From Paenibacillus selenitireducens (GTDB taxonomy: Bacteria > Bacillota > Bacilli > Paenibacillales > Paenibacillaceae): a DNA stretch of 64,000 nucleotides. Location of the stretch: positions 124,027-188,026 of the forward strand of contig NZ_MSZX01000010.1 in the NCBI RefSeq assembly GCF_002021565.1. The letters are read 5' to 3'. Each line of letters opens with the position of its first letter. Within the stretch, counting starts at the first letter, position 1. Made by a program: the position numbers and the translations under genes. The notes beneath the pieces were generated by a model. The model saw nothing but the letters and a program-made list of their open reading frames with translations, did no database searches and was not told the origin of the DNA. Of this stretch, positions 33,367 through 43,020 are shown piece by piece.

Positions 33367-33401
33367 TTGCTGCACACTCCATATTCTTTCGTATCATGGC
33401 A

Positions 33402-33432
33402 CTAGGAACCCCTAAGGGTCCCTAGTTTTTTT
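33402..33432 (+). terminator. Hairpin with T-run on the plus strand, antisense to the PBP gene end
   Basis: CTAGGAACCC-CTAA-GGGTCCCTAG then TTTTTTT on the plus strand. The genes here are on the minus strand, where no T-run follows; no plus-strand gene precedes it. May simply stabilise the 3' end of the PBP message. Confidence 0.5.
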
Positions 33433-36016
33433 ATCTTTCTTTCTTGTCTTTTCCCTTGCCATTTCCATGACCGTTGCCGTTATTGTTTGGATTCACCGCA
33501 TTCGGATCTACGGTTGTACCATCGTTAGGATTATCCGGGTTCATGGTACCCGTGTCCGCTGGCACAGAGCCATCGTTCCCATTCCCATTTCCTTGGTCAG
33601 GATTGGTATTCCCGTTCCCATCTGGATTATTAGGATCGACGGGAATTGTTGGGTCAGGATTCGTCGGATCTGTCGTACCCGGGTTATTCGGATCCGTCGG
33701 ATTAGGATTGTTCGGATCCGGATTATTAGGATCTGGGAGCGATGGATCAATTGGAGGAAGATCGCTCTCAATCTTGATCTTCACCGTCGCAGAAGGTCCC
33801 GTCTCCGTATTCGATTCAGCGATATAGGCTGTTACATAATACTCATATTCTGCATTCGGAACAATTTGCATGTCTTCGTATGCATTCGCTGGAACTTCGC
33901 CCATCATCGTATATTTAGATTCCGTAGATTCTTTGCGATATACACGATAAGTAGCGGCTTGATCCGTCGTTACAGCGGACCAATTCAGGCTCACCGTTTG
34001 CGTATCTGCAGAGTAACTCGCCATCAATCCATTCACTTTATTCGGCGGTTTCACTTCTTCTTGCACATTCGATGGTTTATCAAATGAACCCTTCTTCTGG
34101 TTCTCTAACGCTTTGGTCATGACCTTCTTAAAGAGTGACGCGGCTTGACCGCTGCCTTTTTTAACAACATGATCCTTATCTGTCTTGTCATACCCCATCC
34201 AGACGGATGCCGTCCATTCTGGTGTATAACCCACGAACCACACATCACGGTTAGCACTGCTTTTAAAATTAGGAATACCATGTTGTGTCGTACCTGTCTT
34301 CCCGGCTGTTGGTCTACCGCTAATTTTAGCACTTTTCCCTGTCCCGTTATTCACGACTTCCTGCAAAACATCTGTCATGTAATACGCAGTTTTTTCGCTC
34401 ATGGCCTTCTTACCCGCATTTTCATTAAACTTGTAGACAGTTTTATCGGACCGGTCTACAACTTCCATCACGGCATGAGCTGGATCGTAGGTTCCACCAT
34501 TCGCAAAGGCACTGTAAGCTGTAGCCATTTGAATTGGGGAAGCTCCGTATGTCAATCCACCCAAGGCAATCGCTAAGTTGCGGTCATCCTTGGTCATAGG
34601 AATACCAAGACCCATTGCAAAATCATACCCTGTCTTCACACCAATTTCATTCAATAACCACACCGAAGGCAGGTTAATCGATCGCTTCAAGGCATCTGTA
34701 AAACTTACGGCCCCGATATATTTGTTACTTCCTAAATCAGATGGACAATAGTTGCCGAAGCATTGCTTATCATCCCGAACTGTAGACCATGGCAAGAATT
34801 TGCCAGACTCTAACGCCGGACCATAACTTGCAATCGGTTTAAAGGTTGATCCCGGCTGACGCAGTACCGTCGCGCGATTTAATCCTTTACGGATATAATC
34901 ACGACCACCTGCCATCGCAACAAGCCCGCCTGTATGCTGATCCATAATAACCATGGATCCTTGCATTTGCTGCTCATCTTTACTTTGTTCGAAGTTGCTG
35001 TCATCCGCAAATTCTGCATCGATAGCTTTCTGTGCATCTGGATTTAGCGTAGTATAAATTTTATATCCACCACGATTCAGCTCTTCTTCTGAAATGCCTG
35101 TCTTCTCTACGGCTTCATCAATCGCATAATCAACAAACGCAGACTGCACTCGCTTCGTTTCTGTCGCTGCATCCGGATTATAGTCCACAGTTGCTGCTTT
35201 ATTCATCTCCGCTTGTGTAATATATCCTTGGTCAGCCATCAGCTTTAATACAACACCGCGGCGTTCCTTCGATCTATCTGGATTGGATAACGGGTTATAC
35301 GTGGATGGTCCTTTAGGCATCGCAGCTAATGATGCAATTTCCCACAATTCCAAGTCATTCAAATCACTCTTGCCAAAATAACGCTTGCTTGCCGCTTTAA
35401 TCCCATATGCACCTTTACCAAAATATATCCGGTTCAAGTACATCTCAAGTATTTCATCTTTGGTCTTATGGTTCTCGAGCGCTAATGCGATGGATACTTC
35501 CGTTGCTTTCCGGAAGAATGTCTTATCATGGGACAAGAACAAGTTCTTCGCCAGCTGCTGCGTGATCGTACTACCACCCTCAACCTTACTGCGTGCAATG
35601 ACGTCCTTCACCGCAGCACGACCAATAGACCATAAGTCGACACCCTGATGCTCATTAAAACGGCGGTCTTCCGTCGCAATAAAGGCTTCGCGGACTTTTT
35701 CCGGTATTTCATCAATCGTTACAGGTTCACGATTCTCAACGTATAATTTGGCGTACTCATTTTTATTGATATCGTAGACAATGGAGGCTTCATCCATGAC
35801 TTCGTATTTGTCACCATTCTCCTTCAAAATGCGCTCGCCATTCAAGATTATCCATAAATAACCTGCAATCGCACAAAACGCCGCAATGGCAATCGTAAAG
35901 AACAAGAGCAGCAGCCCTTTTTTCATTGTAAACTTCTTCTTGCCCTTGCTCTTCGGTTTGGTTCGACGTTGCGAACGCGGCGCTTGATTTCTATTACTTC
36001 CTTGTTGATTTGGCAC
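33431..36016 (-). CDS. Class A penicillin-binding protein (PBP1A-type)
   Basis: 861 residues from GTG 36016 (GGGAG nine bases upstream). Basic cytoplasmic tail, one membrane helix (~33–57), glycosyltransferase domain (EDRRFNEHQGVD ~116, GGSTITQQLAKN), transpeptidase domain with STFK (~389), SIN and KTGT (~572), one fibronectin III domain (~650–745), then a ~110-residue tail of DPNNP/NPDP and Gly/Asn repeats. It polymerises and crosslinks peptidoglycan. An in-frame ATG at 36121 would add 35 residues but has no SD. The repeat tail resembles a cell-wall spacer. Confidence 0.95.
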   Translation of the reverse strand: MPNQQGSNRNQAPRSQRRTKPKSKGKKKFTMKKGLLLLFFTIAIAAFCAIAGYLWIILNGERILKENGDKYEVMDEASIVYDINKNEYAKLYVENREPVTIDEIPEKVREAFIATEDRRFNEHQGVDLWSIGRAAVKDVIARSKVEGGSTITQQLAKNLFLSHDKTFFRKATEVSIALALENHKTKDEILEMYLNRIYFGKGAYGIKAASKRYFGKSDLNDLELWEIASLAAMPKGPSTYNPLSNPDRSKERRGVVLKLMADQGYITQAEMNKAATVDYNPDAATETKRVQSAFVDYAIDEAVEKTGISEEELNRGGYKIYTTLNPDAQKAIDAEFADDSNFEQSKDEQQMQGSMVIMDQHTGGLVAMAGGRDYIRKGLNRATVLRQPGSTFKPIASYGPALESGKFLPWSTVRDDKQCFGNYCPSDLGSNKYIGAVSFTDALKRSINLPSVWLLNEIGVKTGYDFAMGLGIPMTKDDRNLAIALGGLTYGASPIQMATAYSAFANGGTYDPAHAVMEVVDRSDKTVYKFNENAGKKAMSEKTAYYMTDVLQEVVNNGTGKSAKISGRPTAGKTGTTQHGIPNFKSSANRDVWFVGYTPEWTASVWMGYDKTDKDHVVKKGSGQAASLFKKVMTKALENQKKGSFDKPSNVQEEVKPPNKVNGLMASYSADTQTVSLNWSAVTTDQAATYRVYRKESTESKYTMMGEVPANAYEDMQIVPNAEYEYYVTAYIAESNTETGPSATVKIKIESDLPPIDPSLPDPNNPDPNNPNPTDPNNPGTTDPTNPDPTIPVDPNNPDGNGNTNPDQGNGNGNDGSVPADTGTMNPDNPNDGTTVDPNAVNPNNNGNGHGNGKGKDKKER
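33540..33760 (-). repeat. Low-complexity Asp-Pro-Asn repeats in the PBP gene
   Basis: Codons for DPNNPDPNNPNPTDPNNP and related units repeat in the 3' part of the PBP gene. Such repeats can change length by slippage. Confidence 0.7.
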
Positions 36017-36173
36017 CTCTACCGACTCCCTTTCGGTAATATTCTCTCTATAAGCTCTAGTTCCTATAACTTGCCTAGGAATGAAAAGAACAACCCATAT
36101 AACGGGTTGCTCATCCATCATAGGCTATTCCATTAAACGAATCTCATCAACAAAAGGTTTCAAAAACCTTTAT

Positions 36174-36410
36174 TTAGTCATTCTGATTATCTTGTACTAA
36201 GGAAACGTTACGCTGCGGCGTAAACGTAGAAATGGCATGTTTATACACCATTTGCTGACGGCCTTCACTGTCAATAACAATCGTGAAGTTATCAAATGCT
36301 TTGATCACACCACGAATTTGAAAGCCATTTGTTAAATATACCGTAACCGGAATATTGTCTTTCCGTAATTGGTTCAAGAACGTATCCTGGATATTAATGG
36401 ACTTATTCAT
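36174..36410 (-). CDS. hfq: RNA chaperone Hfq
   Basis: 78-residue Sm-like protein: Sm1 [20 protein letters not shown] with [16 protein letters not shown] and Sm2 YKHAIST. It forms a hexamer binding sRNAs and mRNAs. ATG 36410 (MNKSINIQ) follows GGGGG by about eight bases; the in-frame GTG/ATG before it would overlap the SD. It is 18 bases after miaA, the usual miaA–hfq pair. Confidence 0.97.
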   Translation of the reverse strand: MNKSINIQDTFLNQLRKDNIPVTVYLTNGFQIRGVIKAFDNFTIVIDSEGRQQMVYKHAISTFTPQRNVSLVQDNQND

Positions 36411-36428
36411 TAGCCGTACCCCCACATA

Positions 36429-37412
36429 TCAATTAGATTGTTTTGAAATATATTCAAGATCGATGTGAAACTTTCCTGCTATTATATCACGAATTGCCTG
36501 CTTATTCTTCACAAAATTTTCGGGCTGCGTCACATCAACCCAGTGGATCTCTTTCATATGACGGAACCATGACAACTGTCTTTTGGCAAATCTTCGCGTA
36601 TCGCGCTTCAGTAAAGTGACTGCTTCATCCAGCGAACATTCGCCTTCCAAATAAGCGGCAATCTCTTTATAACCGAGTCCTTGCATCGATACGAGCTCTC
36701 TCGTAAAGCCCTTCTTCAGCAGCCTGTCTACTTCCAGAACAAGACCCTCTTCCAGCATTTCGTCTATGCGCTGCTCTATACGTTGATAGAGTAGGGCACG
36801 TTCCATCGTAAGACCAATGATGCAGAGATCATACGGTGAGGTTTTGGTCTGGCCTGCAAGCTGTTCGGATAGCGGAGCTCCCGTCAAATGATAGACCTCT
36901 AACGCTCGGATAATCCGACGTTGATCATTTGGATGCAATCGGTCCGCGGTTACCGGATCCACTGCTTTTAACTTGTCATGGAGCGCAATGGCGCCGTGTT
37001 TCTCTGCGAACAAGACCTGTTCTTGCCGAAATACTTCATCTGCGCCAGTCTCAGAAAACTCAAATCCATAGCATACCGATTCCACGTAAAGCCCGGTGCC
37101 TCCGACAATAAAAGGAAGCTTCCCTCGCCCCTCTATTTCCATGGCCAATGCTTTGCATCTGTCTTGAAATTCGGCCACGGAGAACGCTTCATCAGGGTCA
37201 TGAATATCAATCATATGATGGACAATGCCTTTCTGCTCATGCAGCGGCAGCTTCGCTGTCCCAATATCCATGTGACGATAGACTTGCATCGAGTCGCCAG
37301 AAATAATCTCACAGTTGAATAGTTCCGCAAGTTCCAGGCTTAAAGCCGTTTTTCCTACTGCTGTAGGACCAATCAATACGAGCATGCGCGGTTTATGATT
37401 CGTTGTTGTCAA
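36429..37412 (-). CDS. miaA: tRNA dimethylallyltransferase
   Basis: 327-residue MiaA, which adds an isopentenyl group to A37 of tRNAs reading codons that start with U. P-loop GPTAVGKTALS (~13–23), DSMQVYR (~41) and FVVGGTGLY-type block present. Start is TTG 37412, nine bases after GGAG, overlapping the end of the methyltransferase gene upstream. Confidence 0.96.
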   Translation of the reverse strand: MTTTNHKPRMLVLIGPTAVGKTALSLELAELFNCEIISGDSMQVYRHMDIGTAKLPLHEQKGIVHHMIDIHDPDEAFSVAEFQDRCKALAMEIEGRGKLPFIVGGTGLYVESVCYGFEFSETGADEVFRQEQVLFAEKHGAIALHDKLKAVDPVTADRLHPNDQRRIIRALEVYHLTGAPLSEQLAGQTKTSPYDLCIIGLTMERALLYQRIEQRIDEMLEEGLVLEVDRLLKKGFTRELVSMQGLGYKEIAAYLEGECSLDEAVTLLKRDTRRFAKRQLSWFRHMKEIHWVDVTQPENFVKNKQAIRDIIAGKFHIDLEYISKQSN

Positions 37413-38181
37413 TGTGTATCACTCCGTAAGCAATTTTCGAGGGGTTGCGGTGAACACAAGAGAAACCTAACCGCTCAAACTCCGAACTGTCCCGCTGTTC
37501 TTTGAGCACAACGGTTTTGCGTGCGACTCGCTTCGCTTCCTCAATGCTGTTGAAATCAAGCGCATGATGATTAGCGAGCCCCCGCAATGGGCTAAGTGAA
37601 CTGGATTCCATTAATGGCTCACGAAACATCGGATCGAAAAAAACAATATCTACGCTTCGATCCGGCAGCGTCTTTAAATACGTTGCATGATTTACATTCT
37701 TCATTTGAATTCTTCGCATGTCTTCATTCATCGCGGGCACATCCGTCTGATACGTCTGTAACCCTTCTTTGACGAGTGCGTACAGACAGACTTCACTTTC
37801 AAGTGCAATAACTTGTCCTGTGGCCCCTACCCCTTGGGAGAACACAATGGAATCTGACGCTAATCCAGCTGTGCAATCCAGTACGGTATCCCCTGCTTGT
37901 ACCCTAGCGACTTCCAACATGGGATCAGAATCTCCGCGTAGTAACCTTTTCACACGTACGAACGACATACTCGGGTGAAAGTGCATGGCTTCTTTTTCCG
38001 GATGGACATAGCGAATTTCTTGATCGGTTACGATAATCAAATCAGGATCCTTATAAATGCGAAACAATTTGGCAACCGATCTTCTCTCCCTCACAACGTA
38101 GCGGCATTGCAGCTCTTCCGCTAGTTTCTTGGCCCGCTCTACGGACTGCTCAGAAGACGAGTCCGCTGTGGTAATGATCAT
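37393..38181 (-). CDS. Class I SAM methyltransferase, RsmJ-like
   Basis: 262 residues. SAM motif LDCTAGLASDSIVFSQ (~102), acidic motif VIALESE, and the motif IV-like FFDPMF; the layout resembles RsmJ (YhiQ), the 16S rRNA m2G1516 methyltransferase, and its Bacillus homologues. Substrate in this organism is inferred. ATG 38181 after GGGTGAGG; overlaps miaA by 20 bases, so likely cotranscribed with mutL–miaA–hfq. Confidence 0.85.
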   Translation of the reverse strand: MIITTADSSSEQSVERAKKLAEELQCRYVVRERRSVAKLFRIYKDPDLIIVTDQEIRYVHPEKEAMHFHPSMSFVRVKRLLRGDSDPMLEVARVQAGDTVLDCTAGLASDSIVFSQGVGATGQVIALESEVCLYALVKEGLQTYQTDVPAMNEDMRRIQMKNVNHATYLKTLPDRSVDIVFFDPMFREPLMESSSLSPLRGLANHHALDFNSIEEAKRVARKTVVLKEQRDSSEFERLGFSCVHRNPSKIAYGVIHIDNNES

Positions 38182-38225
38182 AACCTCACCCTTATTATAA
38201 GTCTAACAACGGTCATATCTCAAAT

Positions 38226-40208
38226 TTACATGACTCGTTTGAACATTTTTTCCAATTCATAGGTTGAAAAACTAACAACAATCGGCCGCCCATGAGGGCA
38301 GGTATACGGCTGTTTGCAAGCAGCTAGGCGCTCAATCAAGACTTCCGCCTCCAGCGTCGTTAGCTTTTGATTTGCTTTGATAGATGCCTTGCAAGAGCAC
38401 ATAATCGCTGATTTTTCTCTTAATTTCGCGATATCTACAGACTTTTCTTGAAGGATCCATTCGGCCATCTCTTGAACGAGCGCCGTCTCATCCCCTTCCG
38501 GGAACCAATGCGGATAGGCGCGAATAATGAAGGATTGCCCTCCAAAATGTTCCAAAATGACACCTGCTTGTTCAAACAGAGGGAGCTTCGTTTTCATGAC
38601 TTCCGTCTCTGTCGGCGTAAATTCTAATGTTATCGGGAGCAGCAGTTCTTGCGAGGCATCCGCAGGATTCCCGAATTTCTCATAATAAAATTCATAATTG
38701 ATACGTTCATGCGCAGCATGTTGATCAATAAGGTATAGTCCCGTATCATTCTGCGCGATGAGGTAGGTCCCATGCATTTGACCAATCATTGAAAGCTCGG
38801 GAAATGCAGGCAAATCGACTCGCTCCTCAGGTGCCTGATAGATATGTTGGATCGTATCTGGGGACATCGGAGCCGTCGGTCGATAGGGTACCTGTTGATT
38901 CCCATTCGGTCTGGAGCCTGCTGCATAATCCACCCGTTCTCGCTCACGAACCGTTGAAGCCTCGAAGCCAGCACCAGCCCGGCGATCCGCATACACCTCA
39001 TTGGATTTTTGCTGTTCTAACGGTGTAAATGCTGACGTTCTGCCTTCATGCAACGTTGGCGGATTCCACGTATACCGCTCTGGGCTGCGCCCAGAAATCT
39101 GATCCGGCACGGGACTGCCATCCACAGGAGCCGAAGCGGCTGCGCGATTGAATTGTAATTGTTCTTGAATGTACCCATTTTTCTCTCCGCTCTTCGGCTT
39201 TGCCGCGGCAGGGATAAGTACTTGATCTTGCAGAACCTCTGCAATGGTATGCTGAACAAATTGACACAGCTCTAATTCCTTACTAAAGCGCACCTCCAGC
39301 TTCGCAGGATGCACGTTCACATCGACAAGCGAAGGATGCATTTCCAGATGCAGCACCACGAGCGGGAACCGGTTAATCGGCAGCAATGTATGGTATGCCT
39401 GCTGAACGGCTTGATTCAATGCATAGTTGCGAATAAACCGCCCATTCACGACCGTAGAGATGGCATTTCGGTTCGATCGTGTCTGCTCAGGTTTACATAC
39501 ATATCCTTTGACGCTGTAATCCAATTGCTCCCCTTCAATCGGGATCATGGATTTAGCAATCGATGTGCCGTAAATGGCAGCTATCACCTGCAGCAGGTCA
39601 CCATTGCCAAGGGTCTGCAATAACGTATTACCATTATGTCGAAGTGTAAAAGCAATTTGCGGATGTGCAAGTGCCATTCGATGCATCGTATCCGAAATAT
39701 GCCCCAGCTCCGTCTGAATGGTCTTCATATATTTGAGTCTTGCCGGGGTATTGTAGAATAATTCCCTTACGGTGAAATCCGTACCGCGAGAGGTATTCGT
39801 GTCTGCGTTCGTCTTCAAGCTTCCGCCTTCGATGACGATACGCCGACCCAACCCCGTATCCTCAGCAGATGAGATACATTCCACCTTGGATACCGCCGCG
39901 ATACTTGGCAAGGCCTCGCCGCGAAACCCGAGACTACGAATTTGGAACAAATCTCGTCCATTCGCAATTTTACTCGTAGCATGCCGGTAGAAAGCCGTCT
40001 CACAATCGTCTCCATCAATCCCTGCCCCATTATCCGTGACACGAATCAATTGTAGACCGCCTTCTTCCACTGCGACATCGATTCGGGTGCTGCCAGCGTC
40101 GATTGCATTCTCGACAAGCTCTTTAATAACGGATGCTGGCCTCTCAACCACTTCACCGGCAGCAATTTGGTTGGCAATATGCTCGTCTAGGATATGAATT
40201 TTCGACAT
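38226..40208 (-). CDS. mutL: DNA mismatch repair protein MutL
   Basis: 660 residues. GHKL ATPase domain (~1–330: ELVENAIDAG, DNGAGI, GFRGEAL), variable linker (~335–450), C-terminal endonuclease domain with DQHAAHERINYE (~490), CKASIKA and CPHGRP metal motifs, and the beta-clamp binding motif QELLLPI. This is the nicking form of MutL found in bacteria without MutH. 58 bases after mutS. Confidence 0.97.
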   Translation of the reverse strand: MSKIHILDEHIANQIAAGEVVERPASVIKELVENAIDAGSTRIDVAVEEGGLQLIRVTDNGAGIDGDDCETAFYRHATSKIANGRDLFQIRSLGFRGEALPSIAAVSKVECISSAEDTGLGRRIVIEGGSLKTNADTNTSRGTDFTVRELFYNTPARLKYMKTIQTELGHISDTMHRMALAHPQIAFTLRHNGNTLLQTLGNGDLLQVIAAIYGTSIAKSMIPIEGEQLDYSVKGYVCKPEQTRSNRNAISTVVNGRFIRNYALNQAVQQAYHTLLPINRFPLVVLHLEMHPSLVDVNVHPAKLEVRFSKELELCQFVQHTIAEVLQDQVLIPAAAKPKSGEKNGYIQEQLQFNRAAASAPVDGSPVPDQISGRSPERYTWNPPTLHEGRTSAFTPLEQQKSNEVYADRRAGAGFEASTVRERERVDYAAGSRPNGNQQVPYRPTAPMSPDTIQHIYQAPEERVDLPAFPELSMIGQMHGTYLIAQNDTGLYLIDQHAAHERINYEFYYEKFGNPADASQELLLPITLEFTPTETEVMKTKLPLFEQAGVILEHFGGQSFIIRAYPHWFPEGDETALVQEMAEWILQEKSVDIAKLREKSAIMCSCKASIKANQKLTTLEAEVLIERLAACKQPYTCPHGRPIVVSFSTYELEKMFKRVM

Positions 40209-40266
40209 GCTCTTTCCCCCTTTTCTCCATCGCGAAAGCCATTATAACGTTTGGATCCATTGGTTA

Positions 40267-42963
40267 TTAACCTTTGAGCTGCTGCTTCAGCTCATTAAGC
40301 AACTGAATCGCCTGTAATGGAGTCATATTCATGATATCCGCTGCTTGCAAATTCGCAATGACACGTTCAGCCTTTGCATCCTGCTTTTTGATAGGCTTGG
40401 AAAGCGGCACCTCTTCCTCATCAAAAATCGATAGTTGAACGACACCCTTCGGCTCTTCGACCGCCTTCTGAGTTGTTGCGTCTGGAACGGAAGCCGTCTG
40501 CCCAACATCTCCAGTAACATCTTCTGTCGCTTGTCCCACCGCAGCCTCACGAACGACCATCTGGTGATTGCTCTCAGTATACTCAAAACCTTGAAGCAGC
40601 GTATACGCCCGATCAATAATTAGGTCCGGCAGCCCAGCTAATCGTGCACAATAGATGCCGTAACTTGTGCTTGCAGCACCAGGAATGAGCTTACGCAAGA
40701 AGGTCACGTCATTTCCATTCTCTTGTACTGCCATGCAGTAGTTCCGCAGACCTTGTAAGCTTTCCTCTAAATGCGCCAGCTCATGAAAATGAGTGGATAC
40801 AAGGGCCTTGCAACCGATTCGATCGTGAACAAATTCAATAACCGCTTGGGCGATAGACATGCCTTCACTGGTTGACGTTCCTCTTCCCAGTTCATCAATA
40901 ATGACAAGACTCCGAGGCGTCGCTTTTTCCGTCATCACTTGAATGTCCATCATTTCGACCATGAATGTACTTTGGCCGCCGATCAAATCATCAGCCGCGC
41001 CGATTCGCGTAAATATGCGGTCAATCATTGGAATTTCAGCTTGCTCTGCAGGGACGAAACATCCGATTTGCGCCATGATGCAGATCAGCGCAACTTGACG
41101 CATATAGGTACTTTTACCTGCCATGTTAGGTCCAGTAATCAATAGAATCTGTTCTTCGTCCCGCCGGAGCTTCGTATCATTTGCGATGAACGAACCGCCA
41201 TTCATCACGGCTTCGACCACAGGATGGCGACCTGATTTTACAACGAGATCATCTCCGTCCGTTAAGACGGGCTTCACGAATCGATGCTTCGCACTTACGG
41301 TTGCTAACGATTGATATACGTCTATTTCCGCGACTTTCTCAGCCAGCTTCTGCAACCTAGTGATCTGCTCCGCAATACGGTCCCGCAGCTGCACGAAGAG
41401 ACTGTATTCTAAATCTACCATCTTTTCTTCTGCTTCTAAGATAAGGGATTCCTTTTCCTTGAGTTCCGGTGTAATGTAACGTTCGGCATTCGCAAGCGTC
41501 TGCTTCCGTTCATAACGGCCTTCGGGCAGGGAGCCGATGTGAGATTTCGTAACTTCAATATAATAACCAAACACTTTATTAAATCCGATTTTCAGCGTTT
41601 TAATCCCCGTAGACTCCCGCTCCCGGCGTTCCAGATCAGCGATCCAACGCTTTCCGTTCACATTCGCTTCACGCAATTGATCCAGGTGGGCGTCATAACC
41701 TGATTTAATGAGTCCTCCATCCCGTAGGGAGATGGGCGGTTCATCCATGACAGCTTGATCAATCCAAGCTAGAACATCTGAACAAGCATCCAAATCCGAA
41801 GCTAAGTCTCGCAGCGTTACCGAGGGCGATTCCACACACAAGGTTTGCAGTGCAGGGATCTGCTGCAAGGATGTCCGAAGCGCGATCATGTCCCGCCCAT
41901 TCGCATTGCCGAAGGCAACACGGCTAACGAGACGCTCCAAATCGTAAATCTCTTTCAATTGCGTACGGATTTCTTCCCGGACGATAAATTGATGAAACAG
42001 CTTGTCCACAGCTTCTAACCGCGACTCAATGGCCGTACGCTGCATGAGCGGCTTGTCAATCCAACGGCGCAATAATCGTGCCCCCATAGATGTCTCTGTC
42101 TCATCTAACAGCCATAACAGCGTACCTTTCTTCGCACGCTCGCGGACGGTCTCCACGAGTTCCAAATTACGGCGCGTGAAAGGATCAAGAATCAAATAAT
42201 GTTCCGGTTCATAGCTTCGAATCTGCGTGAGTTGACCTAGTGAGCGTTTCTGCGTTTCACTAAAATAAGCAACGATACGCGATACGGCACGACGTCTCAC
42301 ATCCTCAAGCCGTGACCAAGCCGCGTCACCAAATTGACGTACAACAAGGGCATCATCGATCTTCGTCCAAGGCGTCCGTAGTACGGGTTTGCCCCACTGC
42401 ATGTACTCCTGTTGCACGATATCCATTAATTCTGCATCCCCGATGACTTCAGAAGGAGCATAGATATTCATTTCGTCTAACAGACGCTCTTGGGAATACG
42501 GAAAAGAAGTTACGTATAACTCTCCCGTGGATATATCACTAGCGGCAAATCCCAACATCCCGTTAAGGATCGTGAGACATACCATGTAGTTATTCAGCGG
42601 CTCGCCTAAAGTCTTGCTGTCCATGGCTGTTCCAGGTGTAATGACCCGAATGATTTCGCGACGAACAATCCCCTTTGCCACTGAAGGATCTTCCACTTGC
42701 TCACATATGGCTACCTTGTAACCTTTTTCAATTAATCTATGAATATAATTTTCAGCGGAATGATAAGGTATCCCGCACATGGGAATACGCTCTTCAGCAC
42801 CGCCTTCACGCCCGGTAAGTGTAATCTCCAATTCCTTCGAAGCTAATATTGCATCCTCGAAGAACATTTCATAAAAATCTCCTAAACGAAAAAATAAAAA
42901 CGCATCCTGCGCTTCTGCTTTGATCGATAAATATTGCTCAATCATTGGCGTATACTTGGCCAT
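40267..42963 (-). CDS. mutS: DNA mismatch repair protein MutS
   Basis: 898 residues. N-terminal mismatch-binding motif FFRLGDFYEMF (Phe and Glu that contact the mismatch), lever and clamp domains, ATPase with Walker A TGPNMAGKST (~610) and DELGRGTS. Near the C-terminus QLSIFD (~841) is a beta-clamp binding motif. ATG 42963 after GAGGTGGAGG. Forms the cotE–amidoligase–mutS–mutL order. Confidence 0.98.
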   Translation of the reverse strand: MAKYTPMIEQYLSIKAEAQDAFLFFRLGDFYEMFFEDAILASKELEITLTGREGGAEERIPMCGIPYHSAENYIHRLIEKGYKVAICEQVEDPSVAKGIVRREIIRVITPGTAMDSKTLGEPLNNYMVCLTILNGMLGFAASDISTGELYVTSFPYSQERLLDEMNIYAPSEVIGDAELMDIVQQEYMQWGKPVLRTPWTKIDDALVVRQFGDAAWSRLEDVRRRAVSRIVAYFSETQKRSLGQLTQIRSYEPEHYLILDPFTRRNLELVETVRERAKKGTLLWLLDETETSMGARLLRRWIDKPLMQRTAIESRLEAVDKLFHQFIVREEIRTQLKEIYDLERLVSRVAFGNANGRDMIALRTSLQQIPALQTLCVESPSVTLRDLASDLDACSDVLAWIDQAVMDEPPISLRDGGLIKSGYDAHLDQLREANVNGKRWIADLERRERESTGIKTLKIGFNKVFGYYIEVTKSHIGSLPEGRYERKQTLANAERYITPELKEKESLILEAEEKMVDLEYSLFVQLRDRIAEQITRLQKLAEKVAEIDVYQSLATVSAKHRFVKPVLTDGDDLVVKSGRHPVVEAVMNGGSFIANDTKLRRDEEQILLITGPNMAGKSTYMRQVALICIMAQIGCFVPAEQAEIPMIDRIFTRIGAADDLIGGQSTFMVEMMDIQVMTEKATPRSLVIIDELGRGTSTSEGMSIAQAVIEFVHDRIGCKALVSTHFHELAHLEESLQGLRNYCMAVQENGNDVTFLRKLIPGAASTSYGIYCARLAGLPDLIIDRAYTLLQGFEYTESNHQMVVREAAVGQATEDVTGDVGQTASVPDATTQKAVEEPKGVVQLSIFDEEEVPLSKPIKKQDAKAERVIANLQAADIMNMTPLQAIQLLNELKQQLKG

Positions 42964-43020
42964 GTCCGAACCTCCACCTCTTTCATTACCGTACCATTAT
43001 ACCAGAAATGCTGAAACAGG

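Noticed and set aside
33467-34087. Long plus-strand ORF rich in Ile/Arg/Val opposite the PBP gene
   Set aside because: It is the antisense of the DPNNP repeat codons; low-complexity, no SD, and the minus strand is a clear PBP.
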